From: Bacteroidetes bacterium QS_8_64_10
Lineage (GTDB): Bacteria; Bacteroidota; Rhodothermia; Rhodothermales; Salinibacteraceae
Length of the DNA stretch: 30,113 bases
Assembly: GCA_003022505.1 (NCBI GenBank)
Contig: PXTQ01000042.1
Location: 1-30,113 of the forward strand
Direction: 5' to 3'
The notes below the pieces were generated by a model. That model ran no database searches, had not been told where the DNA came from, and saw nothing but the letters and a program-made list of their open reading frames with translations. Each line of letters opens with the position of its first letter. The first letter of the stretch is position 1. A program made the translations under genes and the position numbers. This document shows, piece by piece, positions 17,486 through 25,745 of this stretch.

Positions 17486-18436
17486 GTGTCGTCTCGAGAT
17501 AATTCGCTGCAATACCTGGATCCCGTCGTTGCCAGCCGGCTCGACAATATGGAGCTGCGCGCCCGCCTCATCGTGGAGGGTTTTATCACGGGCCTGCACC
17601 GGAGTCCGTACCACGGCTTCTCGGTCGAGTTTGCGGAGCACCGCCCGTATCATCCCGGCGACGAGCTGCGCCATATCGACTGGAAGGTCTACGCCAAGAC
17701 GGATCGCTACTACGTGAAGCAGTACGAGGAGGAGACGAACCTGCGCAGCTACGTCGTGCTCGACACGTCGCCGTCTATGCGCTACCGGCGCGCGGCGGAG
17801 CTTTCTAAGCTGCAATACGGCGCGCACCTCGCGGCGGCCCTGCACTATCTGATGGTCAAGCAACGCGACGCTTCGGGCCTGATGGGCTTCGACGAGGACG
17901 TGCACACGGCCCTGCCGCCCAAGAGTACGCGCCGCTACCTGCGACAGCTTCTGCTTCGGCTGGAACGCCTCGCCGCCGATGCCGAAGGCGACGCGGACGG
18001 CGAGGACGAGCACCGCACGAGCGCCGCCGCTGCCATCGACGAGGTGGCCGAGCGCATCGGGCGGCGGGCGTTTGTGGTCGTCATCACGGATCTGTTTGAG
18101 AACGTGGCCGCCCACGATGACCTGCTGAAAGCGCTGCGTCACCTGCGCCATCGGGGGCACGAGGTGCTGGTCTTTCACGTGCTGGAAGCGGAGACGGAAC
18201 GGCAATTTCAGTTTCCGGACGTGCCGATGGTGTTCCGCGACGTGGAGACGGGCGAGGAGATGTCGGTGCAGCCCGCGCAGCTGCGCGAAAACTACGCCGA
18301 GGCCGCGCGCCACTTCGCCGAGCGATTCCGGCGGCGCTGCCGCGAGCACGACGTGGCGTACGTGGAGATGGATACGGCACAGCCCTACGACACGGCGCTC
18401 TTGGAGTACTTGAATAAGCGACGCAAGCTGGTCTGA
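17486..18436 (+). CDS. DUF58 domain protein (MoxR-associated type)
   Basis: The DUF58 signature is clear: GLHRSPYHGFSVEFAEHR, then YHPGDELRHIDWKVYAKTDR and YYVKQYEEETNLR. VVLDTSPSM is the start of the von Willebrand A-like fold, and VVVITDLFE is a later strand of it. Such proteins are commonly encoded with MoxR ATPases and with von Willebrand proteins; neither is visible here. No transmembrane segment is seen. The GTG at 17486 (VSSRDNSLQYLDPVVASRL) is preferred, giving 316 residues, because the conserved LDPxVxxRLxN segment follows. The frame remains open back to a TTG at 17375, but that stretch looks like non-coding spacer. It probably shares a transcript with the next gene. Confidence 0.85.
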   Translation: MSSRDNSLQYLDPVVASRLDNMELRARLIVEGFITGLHRSPYHGFSVEFAEHRPYHPGDELRHIDWKVYAKTDRYYVKQYEEETNLRSYVVLDTSPSMRYRRAAELSKLQYGAHLAAALHYLMVKQRDASGLMGFDEDVHTALPPKSTRRYLRQLLLRLERLAADAEGDADGEDEHRTSAAAAIDEVAERIGRRAFVVVITDLFENVAAHDDLLKALRHLRHRGHEVLVFHVLEAETERQFQFPDVPMVFRDVETGEEMSVQPAQLRENYAEAARHFAERFRRRCREHDVAYVEMDTAQPYDTALLEYLNKRRKLV

Positions 18437-18482
18437 AGTGGTTTTACTGATCCGAACATTGGCATCTACGGAAGGCTGATGT

Positions 18483-19871
18483 ATGAAGCGAAAAGCCGTC
18501 ATCGTAACGCTGTACCTGCTGTGGGCGGCGGGGTGCGCCTCGTCCGACGAGCTGGACCGCCCGGCGCGCACGACGATCTACGAAACGGGACGCCCGGTTT
18601 TCAACCTGGAAGCGAGCCAGCAGTGGCAAGCCGGTGAGGGTCGCATTGTCGTCCGGCTGGGCCTGCCGCGCGCCGTCCTCACCTACGTGAAGAGTGGCTC
18701 GACGTACGTGGCGACCCACGAAACCACCGTACGGGTGCGCCCGGAAGACGAAACGAGCGTTGCCGCCTCCACCTCCTTTTCCGACACGATCCGCGTGCGC
18801 TCACACGAAGACACTCGGACGTTTGAGTCGATCTATTACCGGCGCGCCCTCAACGTGGAACCCGGCACGTACGTCGCCGAGGCCACCGTCATTGACGGGG
18901 AGACCGACGAGGCCGTGACGCGCCGCCAGCGCGTGCATGTGACGGCGCCGGAGGAGGGCGCGGCGGTGAGCGACCTCCGCCTAACGGCCCGCAGCGACTC
19001 CGGCAACGCTCGCCGGCCCGTGCTGTCGCGCTATCTGGCCGGGCGGCCCGACTCGCTTCGCGCTGCCGTGTCGCTGCATCACCTGCGGCGAGCGGACACC
19101 GCCCGCGTGTCGATGCGCCTCCTACGCTTTCCGCACGATTCGACGGCGGCTCGCCCTCCGCACTGGCTCACCCCGTCGCGCGGCTCGCTCGCCTACTGGG
19201 GCGTGCGCTTCGACCGGGCCGACACGCTCCAGCGCACCCGCCGCTCGCTGGCGCGCCCCGAAGCCAGCCTGCGCTTTGCTTTTGCCCTGCCCGATTTGCG
19301 TCGCGGCCTCTACCGCGTCGAAGTGGCGGCCCGCGCCGGAGGGCGTGAGCCGGTACGCCGCTCGCGCACGTTCTCGGTCCGCGCTCCGGCGTTCCCGCGC
19401 GTGGAGACGATCAAACAGATGACGCAGGCGCTCGCCTACATCACCTCCGAAGAGGAGATGGCGCGCCTCCGCGCACCCGACAGCACGAGCGCTCTGAAAC
19501 GGCGCTTCGACGAGTTCTGGGGCAAGCTCATCCCGCAGAAGCAACGCGCCGCCGATGCCGTCCGCCGCTACTTTAGCCGCGTCGAAGAGGCCAACCGGCG
19601 CTTCACGACGTTCGAGGCCGGCTGGAAGACGGATCGCGGGATGCTGTACGTGCTGTTTGGCGCGCCGCTGTACGTGGAAGACCGAGGCACGACCCTGCGC
19701 TGGCATTACAGTTACAACGAGCGTGACCCGCGCGACGTGTTCGTATTCGAGGAGGTGCCCACGTCGGAAGGCGAGAGCGATTTTGAGCACTACGTGTTGC
19801 AGCGCCAGTCGTTTTACGAGCGCCCTTGGCGTCGCGCCCTGAAGCGGTGGCGCGAGGGTGAGCTGCAGTGA
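18483..19871 (+). CDS. GWxTD-domain lipoprotein
   Basis: The N-terminus MKRKAVIVTLYLLWAAGC is a lipoprotein signal with the lipid-attachment Cys18. The C-terminal third holds the GWxTD domain: RRFDEFWGKLIPQKQRA, YFSRVEEANRRF, the name-giving GWKTDRGMLYVLFGAP and a WHYSYNERDPRDVFVFEE segment. The middle (about residues 60-300) is beta-rich and looks like immunoglobulin-like modules. The family is found in Bacteroidota and relatives, mostly as envelope proteins of unknown function. At 462 residues it is an ordinary size. It follows the DUF58 gene with a 46-base gap; the two may be co-expressed. Confidence 0.85.
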   Translation: MKRKAVIVTLYLLWAAGCASSDELDRPARTTIYETGRPVFNLEASQQWQAGEGRIVVRLGLPRAVLTYVKSGSTYVATHETTVRVRPEDETSVAASTSFSDTIRVRSHEDTRTFESIYYRRALNVEPGTYVAEATVIDGETDEAVTRRQRVHVTAPEEGAAVSDLRLTARSDSGNARRPVLSRYLAGRPDSLRAAVSLHHLRRADTARVSMRLLRFPHDSTAARPPHWLTPSRGSLAYWGVRFDRADTLQRTRRSLARPEASLRFAFALPDLRRGLYRVEVAARAGGREPVRRSRTFSVRAPAFPRVETIKQMTQALAYITSEEEMARLRAPDSTSALKRRFDEFWGKLIPQKQRAADAVRRYFSRVEEANRRFTTFEAGWKTDRGMLYVLFGAPLYVEDRGTTLRWHYSYNERDPRDVFVFEEVPTSEGESDFEHYVLQRQSFYERPWRRALKRWREGELQ

Positions 19872-19874
19872 GTA

Positions 19875-19981
19875 GTTTCAAGTTGCACGTTTGCAGGTTG
19901 CAAGTTGAAAACAGCCCACGCGTTTCGTTTGAGCGTGTTGGATAGCGGCCCGTCTGCAACGTGCAAACCTGCTAACCTGAA
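19875..19981. repeat. Phrase-type inverted repeat between convergent genes
   Basis: The left arm (19875-19911) contains TTTCAAGTTGCACG and GCAGGTTGCAAGTTGAAA, whose outer ends TTTCAA/TTGAAA are themselves inverted. The right arm (19955-19981) has GCAACGTGCAAACCTGC then TAACCTGAA, an imperfect reverse complement of the left arm. It fills the gap between the GWxTD gene and the convergent gene at 19987, and could end both transcripts. A similar phrase (GCAAGTTTGCACG) occurs at about 27448-27460. Confidence 0.55.
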
Positions 19982-19986
19982 CCCCT

Positions 19987-20946
19987 TCACAGCAGCCCCA
20001 GCGCCCGCAAATCCGCGCGTGGCTCGTCGAAGCTACACGAGCCGAACGAGAGCGCGACGGAGCGGCGCACGCGGCGAAGGGCCTCCGACGAAACCGAAAG
20101 GTCTTGCCAGTGCAGCGTGTCGTCGTCGAACGCGAAGCGGTCCGGCTCGTCGTCGCTCAGGATGCGCCGAAGCTCGCCCGCGCTCAGGTCGTGCTCAGCG
20201 GCGAGGGCGGCCCCGCCGAACAGGTTGACGAAGCCGTGCATCATCGTCTCCGCGTCGTCGTCGTAGCGCCGGAACGGGTGGTGCAGGCCCGCCGTGGCCT
20301 TGAACGGCACATCCTGCCGCAGGCACGCGAGCACGGCGTCGGACAGGCGGTCCGGCGCGGGGTGGTCCGCCGGCACCGGCCCGCCGCAGCGCAGCTTTAG
20401 CCCGAAGGCAGCCTCGTCGCGCCCGGCGAGTGCACCGGTTACGAACGTGGCGTGGCGGGCAGCCTGCTCGTTCAGCGGGATCTCCAGGAAAAACGCAGGC
20501 GTCGCCCGGCGCGCGTCTTCGGCTCCGGCGAGCATGTCGCGCAGGAACTCGTTGAGCGTCGCCGTGTCGCCCGTGAGCAGATCGGCGGGCAGGTGCATCT
20601 CGACGGCCTCTACCCGCACGGCCTCACCGTGCCGCCTGTGGAACTGCCGGATGCGGTGCAGGTCGTGCTCCAGCTCGCGCAAGAAAGCCGCCGGGTCGTC
20701 GCCGCGCCCGGCCAGCACGGAGAAGCGAAACGGCGGCGTGTTCTCCTCAAACAGCGCGCTCGCGGCCTCGTCCAACGGGGCGAGGTGGCTCGCCGTGCAG
20801 ACGAAGCGGCCCAGCATCCAGGCGTCGTCGGAGCGACGGTAGGCGGCATAGTTGCGAAACGCCTCCCGGAGCGGTAGACCGGCGGGCGGAAAGAAGCCCG
20901 CGTAGTCTACCACATCGCGGAGCAGGGCACGCAGGGAAGAAGGCAT
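19987..20946 (-). CDS. Conserved protein of unknown function
   Basis: I do not recognise a named family with a known role. The 319-residue protein has high third-position GC and a believable start (MPSSLRALLRDVVDYAGFFP). Distinctive segments are VDYAGFFPPAGLPLREAF, an aromatic YRRSDDAWMLGRFVC block, FGLKLRCGGP, a central FKATAGLHHPFR motif, MMHGFVNLFGGAAL and a terminal SFGSCSFDEP. The paired histidines in ATAGLHHP and the conserved Cys near the end could be functional, but this is a guess. No signal peptide or transmembrane segment is visible, so it is probably cytoplasmic. It is convergent with the GWxTD gene and has no same-strand neighbour, so context says little. Confidence 0.75.
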   Translation of the reverse strand: MPSSLRALLRDVVDYAGFFPPAGLPLREAFRNYAAYRRSDDAWMLGRFVCTASHLAPLDEAASALFEENTPPFRFSVLAGRGDDPAAFLRELEHDLHRIRQFHRRHGEAVRVEAVEMHLPADLLTGDTATLNEFLRDMLAGAEDARRATPAFFLEIPLNEQAARHATFVTGALAGRDEAAFGLKLRCGGPVPADHPAPDRLSDAVLACLRQDVPFKATAGLHHPFRRYDDDAETMMHGFVNLFGGAALAAEHDLSAGELRRILSDDEPDRFAFDDDTLHWQDLSVSSEALRRVRRSVALSFGSCSFDEPRADLRALGLL

Positions 20947-21350
20947 GATGGTAGGAGCAAGTGGCAGGAAGCAACTCTCAAGTTACCGATCCGTGAATGG
21001 GTTCGTCAAGAAGCAGTCATCGCATGTAGCGGCGCAGCGTGCTGCGTCGCCCGCGAACGCCTGCCTGTGGCAGACAGGCGGCGATCTCCCGCAATGAGGC
21101 TGCCTGGCCTGTGGAGAGGGCCGCGTCCCTCCCTGCGATCGGTTCACGCAATGACGGCCTGAGTTTACGTGTTTTCTTCACGCATCAGTAAGATAACGAA
21201 ACGCGAGGCGCGGGCACAACGCGTGCTATGAAACTGCCTGTCGGGGATGCTTGTAGGGTGAACGAAGATACATGTCGACCGGTTTTCAGGAAGAGAAAAA
21301 GCCGTTCGGCGCAACTCCGATGACATCATGAACATATTCTCCAATCAATT
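20947..21350. other. 404-bp spacer with two hairpin repeats
   Basis: No gene is supported. Two strong hairpins are present: GGCGCAGC/GCTGCGTC (21031-21048, one G-T pair), related to the leuB-associated hairpins, and CGCCTG-CTG with CAG-CAGGCG (21058-21080, one mismatch, loop TGG). TCACGCATCAGTAA (21178-21191) is an inverted copy of a 14-mer in the pyrR-pyrB spacer. The last 150 bases, with lower GC, probably hold the promoter of the TPR lipoprotein gene, but no clear box was identified. Confidence 0.6.
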
Positions 21351-22574
21351 ATGAAAAGGCGACTCTCACTTATGTTCGTCGTTGTGCTGGGCGGATTGCT
21401 CCTGAGTGCCGGGTGCGCCAGCGATCCCAACGTGGAGGGGGCGAGGCTGGATCTAAAAAACAATGACTATAACCGCGCCCTCGAAAATGTCAACAAAGCG
21501 CTGGACAAAAACCCGAAGAACGCCACGGCCCTCCGGCTCAAGGGCGAGATCCTCATGAAGCAAGCGCGCAGCGTCAAAAAAGACGTAGAGAAGCGCTCGA
21601 AGTTGGTGCAGCGCAGCCTGGATGCGTACGAGAAGGCGGTGGAGGTCAAGCCTGATTTGGAAAGCCGGGTTACAAAGATGATGCGCCAGTCCTACGTCAA
21701 GGAGTTCGAAAAAGGATCCAAAGCGTTCGAGCGAGGCAAAAAAGAAAAATCGGCCTATAACGCCGCCGCCCAGTATTTCAAGAATGCCTCCATGATGCAG
21801 CCGGACTCGACCGGGCCGTACGTCAACCGGGCGTTTGCGCTGATGAACGCGGGCGACCGGGAAGCCGCCATCGAGCCGCTGGAAACCGCCATCGAGATGG
21901 GCGCCGATAAGGTGCAAAACTATCGCTTCCTGGCGAACCTGTACTGGAAGACGGATCGCTCAGACGAGGTCATCGCGTTGCTCGAAGAGGCGCGCGGTAA
22001 GTATCCTGACAACGCCGACATACAGTCGCTTCTGCTCAACGCTTACGTCAACGCCGGAGAAACGGAGCAAGCCATGGAGACCTACCGGTCGGCCATCGAG
22101 AAGGAGCCGAACAATAAGCTCTACCGCTACAACTACGGCTCGCTTCTACTGGAGGCCAAGCGCTACGACGAGGCCATCGAGCAGCTTGAGCGCGCTGTGG
22201 AGGTCGACCCCGAATACACAAACGCGCAGTACAACTTAGGCGCGGCCCACGTGCAGAAAGCGGTGGCTGCCAACGACTCGCTCCGGAAAATCAACGAAAA
22301 GTTTCGGGGCAACCGCGAGCAAATGTCGCAGAGCGAAAAGAAAGAAATGCGCGCTCGAATGAAGAAGCTCTCCAAAAAGCGCGAGTCGAACTTCAGCGCG
22401 GCCATCCCGGTGCTGGAAAAAGCCTACAACCTGACCAAAGCTGCTGGTGACGACACGCAGGGCATCTGCAAGTCGCTCTATCAGGCGTACGTGCAAACCG
22501 GCCAGGAGGAGAAGGCGCAATCGTACTCCGAGTGCGCGGGCTTCGAGGACAAAACAAGCAGCAGCAGCCAGTAA
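21351..22574 (+). CDS. TPR-repeat lipoprotein
   Basis: The signal MKRRLSLMFVVVLGGLLLSAGC ends in a lipidation cysteine at residue 22 followed by ASD. The body is a helical solenoid of tetratricopeptide repeats: DLKNNDYNRALENVNKALDK, PYVNRAFALMNAGDREAAI, ANLYWKTDRSDEVIALLEEA, LLNAYVNAGETEQAMETY and YGSLLLEAKRYDEAIEQLER are individual units. A charged, coiled-coil-like insertion (about residues 305-345, rich in K, R and E) interrupts before the last repeats. It presumably scaffolds envelope proteins; partners are unknown. The gene stands alone with its own terminator. Its lysine-rich composition and lower GC differ mildly from neighbouring genes. Confidence 0.85.
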   Translation: MKRRLSLMFVVVLGGLLLSAGCASDPNVEGARLDLKNNDYNRALENVNKALDKNPKNATALRLKGEILMKQARSVKKDVEKRSKLVQRSLDAYEKAVEVKPDLESRVTKMMRQSYVKEFEKGSKAFERGKKEKSAYNAAAQYFKNASMMQPDSTGPYVNRAFALMNAGDREAAIEPLETAIEMGADKVQNYRFLANLYWKTDRSDEVIALLEEARGKYPDNADIQSLLLNAYVNAGETEQAMETYRSAIEKEPNNKLYRYNYGSLLLEAKRYDEAIEQLERAVEVDPEYTNAQYNLGAAHVQKAVAANDSLRKINEKFRGNREQMSQSEKKEMRARMKKLSKKRESNFSAAIPVLEKAYNLTKAAGDDTQGICKSLYQAYVQTGQEEKAQSYSECAGFEDKTSSSSQ

Positions 22575-22599
22575 TAGCAGCAACTTGCCGCAAGCAGCG

Positions 22600-22639
22600 C
22601 CCGGATCTCTCAGGCGTGAGAGGTCCGGGTTTTCTTTTT
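22600..22639 (+). terminator. Intrinsic terminator after the TPR gene
   Basis: CCCGGATCTCTCA (22600-22612) pairs with TGAGAGGTCCGGG (22617-22629) through one T-G pair, with loop GGCG, and is followed by TTTTCTTTTT. This is a textbook rho-independent terminator, 26 bases beyond the stop codon. Confidence 0.9.
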
Positions 22640-22711
22640 GCAAACGACGGACCGCTGCGCCTTTTCAGCCGTCAAAACGCTCCCCCTCATCCTCCGAAAT
22701 ACGCAACACTC

Positions 22712-23929
22712 ATGTCTTCCTCCGATCAACCGGAAACCGAGAACCATCCAACCGACAACCAAGAACCGACAACCAGCAACCACGCGCTCGCCACCCGCTG
22801 CGTGCACGCCGGGCAGCAGCCCGACCCCGCCACGGGCGCCGTCATGACGCCCATCTACCAGACCTCGACGTTCGCACAATCCGCGCCGGGGGAGCACAAA
22901 GGCCACGAGTACGCCCGCGTCTCCAACCCCACGCGCTCGGCGCTCGAAGGCAACCTCGCCGCGCTCGAAGGTGCCGAGCACGGCATCTGCTTCGCCAGCG
23001 GCGTCGCCGGTATCGACGCCATCCTGAAGGGCGGCCTGCGCCCCGGCGATCACATCGTCACCACCAACGACCTGTACGGCGGCACCTTCCGGCTCTTCAA
23101 GGAGGTCTTCGAGCCATTCGGGCTGGAGTTTACGTTCGTCGACATGACCGACGCGGACGCCGTCGAGCAGGCCATTCGCCCCGAAACCGAATTGCTCTGG
23201 CTGGAGACGCCCACCAACCCGCTGCTGCGTGTGATCGACATCGCGCGGCTCTGCGAAATGGCCGACAGCCGGGACATCACCACCGTCGTCGACAACACGT
23301 TCGCCTCGCCCGCCCTGCAGCAGCCGCTCGACCTCGGCGCGGACCTCGTGTTACACTCTTGCACCAAGTACATCGGCGGCCACTCCGACCTCATCATGGG
23401 TGCGGTCTGCACGAACTCTGACGAGTGGGCCGACAAGCTGCGCTTCCAGATCAAGAGCGCGGGGGCGTCACCGGGGCCGATGGACTGCTTCCTGGCGCTG
23501 CGCGGCACCAAGACGCTGCACCTGCGCATGGAGCGGCACTGCCAGAACGGGCGGGCCGTAGCGGAATTCTTGAGCGACCACGCGAAAGTCGGGCGCGTGC
23601 GCTATCCGGGGCTGCCGGGCGACCCGTACCACGAGCTTGCCGATAAGCAAATGAGCGGCTTCGGCGGCATGGTCAGCTTCTCGCTGGCCGACGACAGCGT
23701 GGAGGCCGGCAAGCGGCTGCTTTCGGGCACGTCGGTCTTTACGCTGGCCGAGAGTCTGGGCGGCGTCGAGAGCCTGATCGACCATCCCGCCTCCATGACC
23801 CACGCCTCCATCCCCGCTGAGGGGCGCCGCAAGGCCGGCCTGGGCGACTCGCTGATTCGCCTCTCGGTGGGCGTTGAAGACGAAGGGGACTTGCTCAACG
23901 ACCTGGATCGCGCCCTCGCCAAAGTGTGA
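22712..23929 (+). CDS. metB: Cystathionine gamma-synthase/gamma-lyase family PLP enzyme
   Basis: This enzyme belongs to the Cys/Met-metabolism PLP family and would make cystathionine from an activated homoserine and cysteine, or cleave it. The start at 22712 gives 405 residues. Family landmarks: TRCVHAGQQPDPATGAVMTP, YQTSTFAQ, YARVSNPTRSALEGNLAALE (PLP phosphate), FASGVAGIDAILKGG, YGGTFRLF, LWLETPTNPLLRVID, VVDNTFASPALQQPLDLGAD and the Schiff-base Lys219 in HSCTKYIGGHSD. The first ~25 residues (ETENHPTDNQEPTTSNH) are encoded by degenerate AACCGACAACCA-like repeats and look like non-conserved repeat-derived sequence. Gamma-synthase versus gamma-lyase cannot be settled by reading; the symbol is provisional. 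Confidence 0.85.
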   Translation: MSSSDQPETENHPTDNQEPTTSNHALATRCVHAGQQPDPATGAVMTPIYQTSTFAQSAPGEHKGHEYARVSNPTRSALEGNLAALEGAEHGICFASGVAGIDAILKGGLRPGDHIVTTNDLYGGTFRLFKEVFEPFGLEFTFVDMTDADAVEQAIRPETELLWLETPTNPLLRVIDIARLCEMADSRDITTVVDNTFASPALQQPLDLGADLVLHSCTKYIGGHSDLIMGAVCTNSDEWADKLRFQIKSAGASPGPMDCFLALRGTKTLHLRMERHCQNGRAVAEFLSDHAKVGRVRYPGLPGDPYHELADKQMSGFGGMVSFSLADDSVEAGKRLLSGTSVFTLAESLGGVESLIDHPASMTHASIPAEGRRKAGLGDSLIRLSVGVEDEGDLLNDLDRALAKV

Positions 23930-23958
23930 AGGCGATTGGGGATTTTGGATCGAGGATA

Positions 23959-25128
23959 TTAGTCCGCCACCGCTTGGCGTTCATCCGCTTCCGCCGCCTC
24001 ACGCGGCTGACCGTCCGGGGACGGCGCGCACCGCTCGGAATCGGCCTTGTGCTTTCTGTCCCGGAGGGTCTTTTGCACTTGGTAGATGGTAAGATACGCG
24101 CCGCCCGCGATGAACAGGTAGTAGGCCAGGACGCGCCAGGTGACGAGCGTGGGTGCCATAACGGCCTGCGGGATGAGCGGTCCGATGAAGAGCGCGTACA
24201 GCCCCTCGATGCCGCCGGAGCCGCCGGGCGTGGGCAAGGCCAAGGCCAGGAGCATCAGCCCGGCGGAGCGGAAGATGAGCAGCAGCTTGTCCAGTTCCGT
24301 GTAGACGCTCCACACTACGAAGACGAGCGACAGGTAGCGGCTGATCCACGCCCCGACGGTCATCAGAAAGCCGTTGACGAAGAAGCGGAGCGGCTGGCCG
24401 CGCAGCATGGTGGCGCGGCGGCGAAGCTGCGTCATCTCGCGGTCCACGCGCCCCTGAAAGCGCCGAAGCCAGCGGAAGCTGGTCAGCCAGTGGGCCGCCT
24501 TTTCGAGCACGTCGATGCGCACGAGCGTGGCGTAGGCGAAGAGCACCGTCCATCCCAACATGCCGACGAAGAAGGTCGCCAGCACCCACTGTCCGATCCA
24601 GCCGGCGGCCTCCGGAAAGACGGGCATCCACACGGTGGCGAGAAGCAGGGCCGGTATGGTGACGGCGAACCAGAGCTGGTCCAGCAGCATCGAGAACAGC
24701 ATAAGCGCGGTCGTTTCGCCTATGCGCAGGTCCACGTCGCGCGCCACGTAGAAGGTAGCCAGCGGCGCGCCCCCGATGGCCGAGGGCGTGATGTTGGAGA
24801 AAAAGTCCCAGGCCAGCTGCCCGCGCAGCCCGCCCTCAAACGAGATGCGCCCGCCGGAGATGTAACTCAGGCGCCACCCGCCGAACACCACGCGCGCCGC
24901 GACCGCTGCAACGGCGAGCGCCAGCCAGCCCGCGTTGGCGCGTCCGGCGTACGCCCAGAACACGCTCGCGTCAAACGTCAGGTAAGCAATGAGGGCCAGC
25001 ACGCCTACGCTCAGTAAGACAGCGCCCACGGCGTGCCATACCGGAATCGAAGGCAGTTCGTCCGGCGAGCTATTGACTGACGGCGGCGTCTCGGTATTTT
25101 CGATGGACGTGGAGGGCGTTTGCGGCAT
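23959..25128 (-). CDS. Membrane protein, lysylphosphatidylglycerol-synthase TM/UPF0104 type
   Basis: This is a polytopic inner-membrane protein of about 389 residues with some eight hydrophobic segments, such as VGAVLLSVGVLALIAYLTF and WLALAVAAVAARVVFG. The PF03706-type (AglD/MprF-N-terminal-like) signature is visible in FFSNITPSAIGGAPLATFYVA and near the C-terminus in LALPTPGGSGGIEGLYALF. Members are thought to move lipids or glycolipids across the membrane; the substrate here is unknown. The start MPQTPSTSIEN at 25128 is preferred to an upstream ATG at 25197, which falls inside the terminal repeat of a MITE-like element. The C-terminal tail is charged and cytoplasmic. It is convergent with metB, with a 29-base gap. 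Confidence 0.85.
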   Translation of the reverse strand: MPQTPSTSIENTETPPSVNSSPDELPSIPVWHAVGAVLLSVGVLALIAYLTFDASVFWAYAGRANAGWLALAVAAVAARVVFGGWRLSYISGGRISFEGGLRGQLAWDFFSNITPSAIGGAPLATFYVARDVDLRIGETTALMLFSMLLDQLWFAVTIPALLLATVWMPVFPEAAGWIGQWVLATFFVGMLGWTVLFAYATLVRIDVLEKAAHWLTSFRWLRRFQGRVDREMTQLRRRATMLRGQPLRFFVNGFLMTVGAWISRYLSLVFVVWSVYTELDKLLLIFRSAGLMLLALALPTPGGSGGIEGLYALFIGPLIPQAVMAPTLVTWRVLAYYLFIAGGAYLTIYQVQKTLRDRKHKADSERCAPSPDGQPREAAEADERQAVAD

Positions 25129-25195
25129 GAACGATGAAGGAAGATGCGACCAGGCGGGCAGTAGTGGACTGTTACAGGTCAATTGTGGTATGTGC

Positions 25196-25326
25196 AAGCA
25201 ATCTCAAAACCCATGTAAAGCACGTCATTCTGACCGGAGCGGAAGAATCCCCATCGGGCTGACTGCCAGGTGAAAGAGATTTTTCGACTGCGCTCAAAAT
25301 GACAGCCTGGGGTTTTGAGATTGCTT
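25196..25326. mobile_element. MITE-like element with 17-bp perfect terminal inverted repeats
   Basis: AAGCAATCTCAAAACCC (25196-25212) is repeated exactly inverted at 25310-25326. Inside, GTCATTCTGACCGGAGCGGAAGAATCC is loosely mirrored by GATTTTTCGACTGCGCTCAAAATGAC, a motif pair (GTCATTCTGAGC...GCTCAGAATGAC) seen in interspersed repeats of many bacterial genomes. At 131 bp it is too short to encode a transposase. No target-site duplication was recognised. Confidence 0.75.
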
Positions 25327-25365
25327 CTGGAACCTAACAAATCACGTGTAACCCTCCAGTAGTTC

Positions 25366-25409
25366 GACAACCCCGATTCTTTAGGATGCGTTTCATCCGG
25401 ATGGTTGTC
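25366..25409. repeat. Nested hairpin
   Basis: GACAACC (25366-25372) pairs with GGTTGTC (25403-25409), and inside it GGATG (25384-25388) pairs with CATCC (25394-25398). Role unknown. Confidence 0.5.
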
Positions 25410-25426
25410 CGCCGGAGAGGACGGCA

Positions 25427-25469
25427 TAAAACGTGAAACGTAAGGGGGGCTTTCTTTTACGTCTTACGT
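25427..25469. repeat. Inverted repeat of the leu-operon arm family
   Basis: TAAAACGTGAAACGTAAG (25427-25444) faces CTTTTACGTCTTACGT (25454-25469) across nine bases. The words AAACGTAAG and CTTTTACGTC resemble the arms of the four elements between the leu/ilv genes, here without an interior. Confidence 0.6.
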
Positions 25470-25675
25470 CTCGTCAGCCGAAAGCAGCTTCAAGATTTAC
25501 GGTTGACGGCGCAGCAGCTTTTGCTGTTCGATAGAAAGAGATACGAGCGAAAGGCGAAAAGGGATTCATGCATTGACGGATGGCGTCGCGGCTCAACAAA
25601 AACTTAGCGAGCGTTTGGCAGTAGTACTGATCCGCACGGAGGGGTGCTAAACTTTAACCAGTGAACAACCAGGAG

Positions 25676-25745
25676 CGATAGGAAGATACAGAGGATGGGA
25701 GGAAAAGACCACGTTGCAACGTGTCATCCTCTTTCCCTTCTATCG
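25676..25745. repeat. Long hairpin upstream of the PHP gene
   Basis: The outer arms CGATAGGAAGATACAGAGGATG and CATCCTC-TTTCCCTTCTATCG are imperfect reverse complements, and the centre (25710-25723, CACGTTGCAACGTG) is a perfect 14-bp palindrome. It lies 77 bases before the PHP gene start and would be in its transcript if the promoter is upstream. Confidence 0.55.

Noticed and set aside
22640..22711. SAM riboswitch ahead of the cystathionine gamma-synthase gene
   Set aside because: Only 72 bases separate the TPR gene's terminator from the start codon, and no SAM-I or SAM-II pattern could be drawn.
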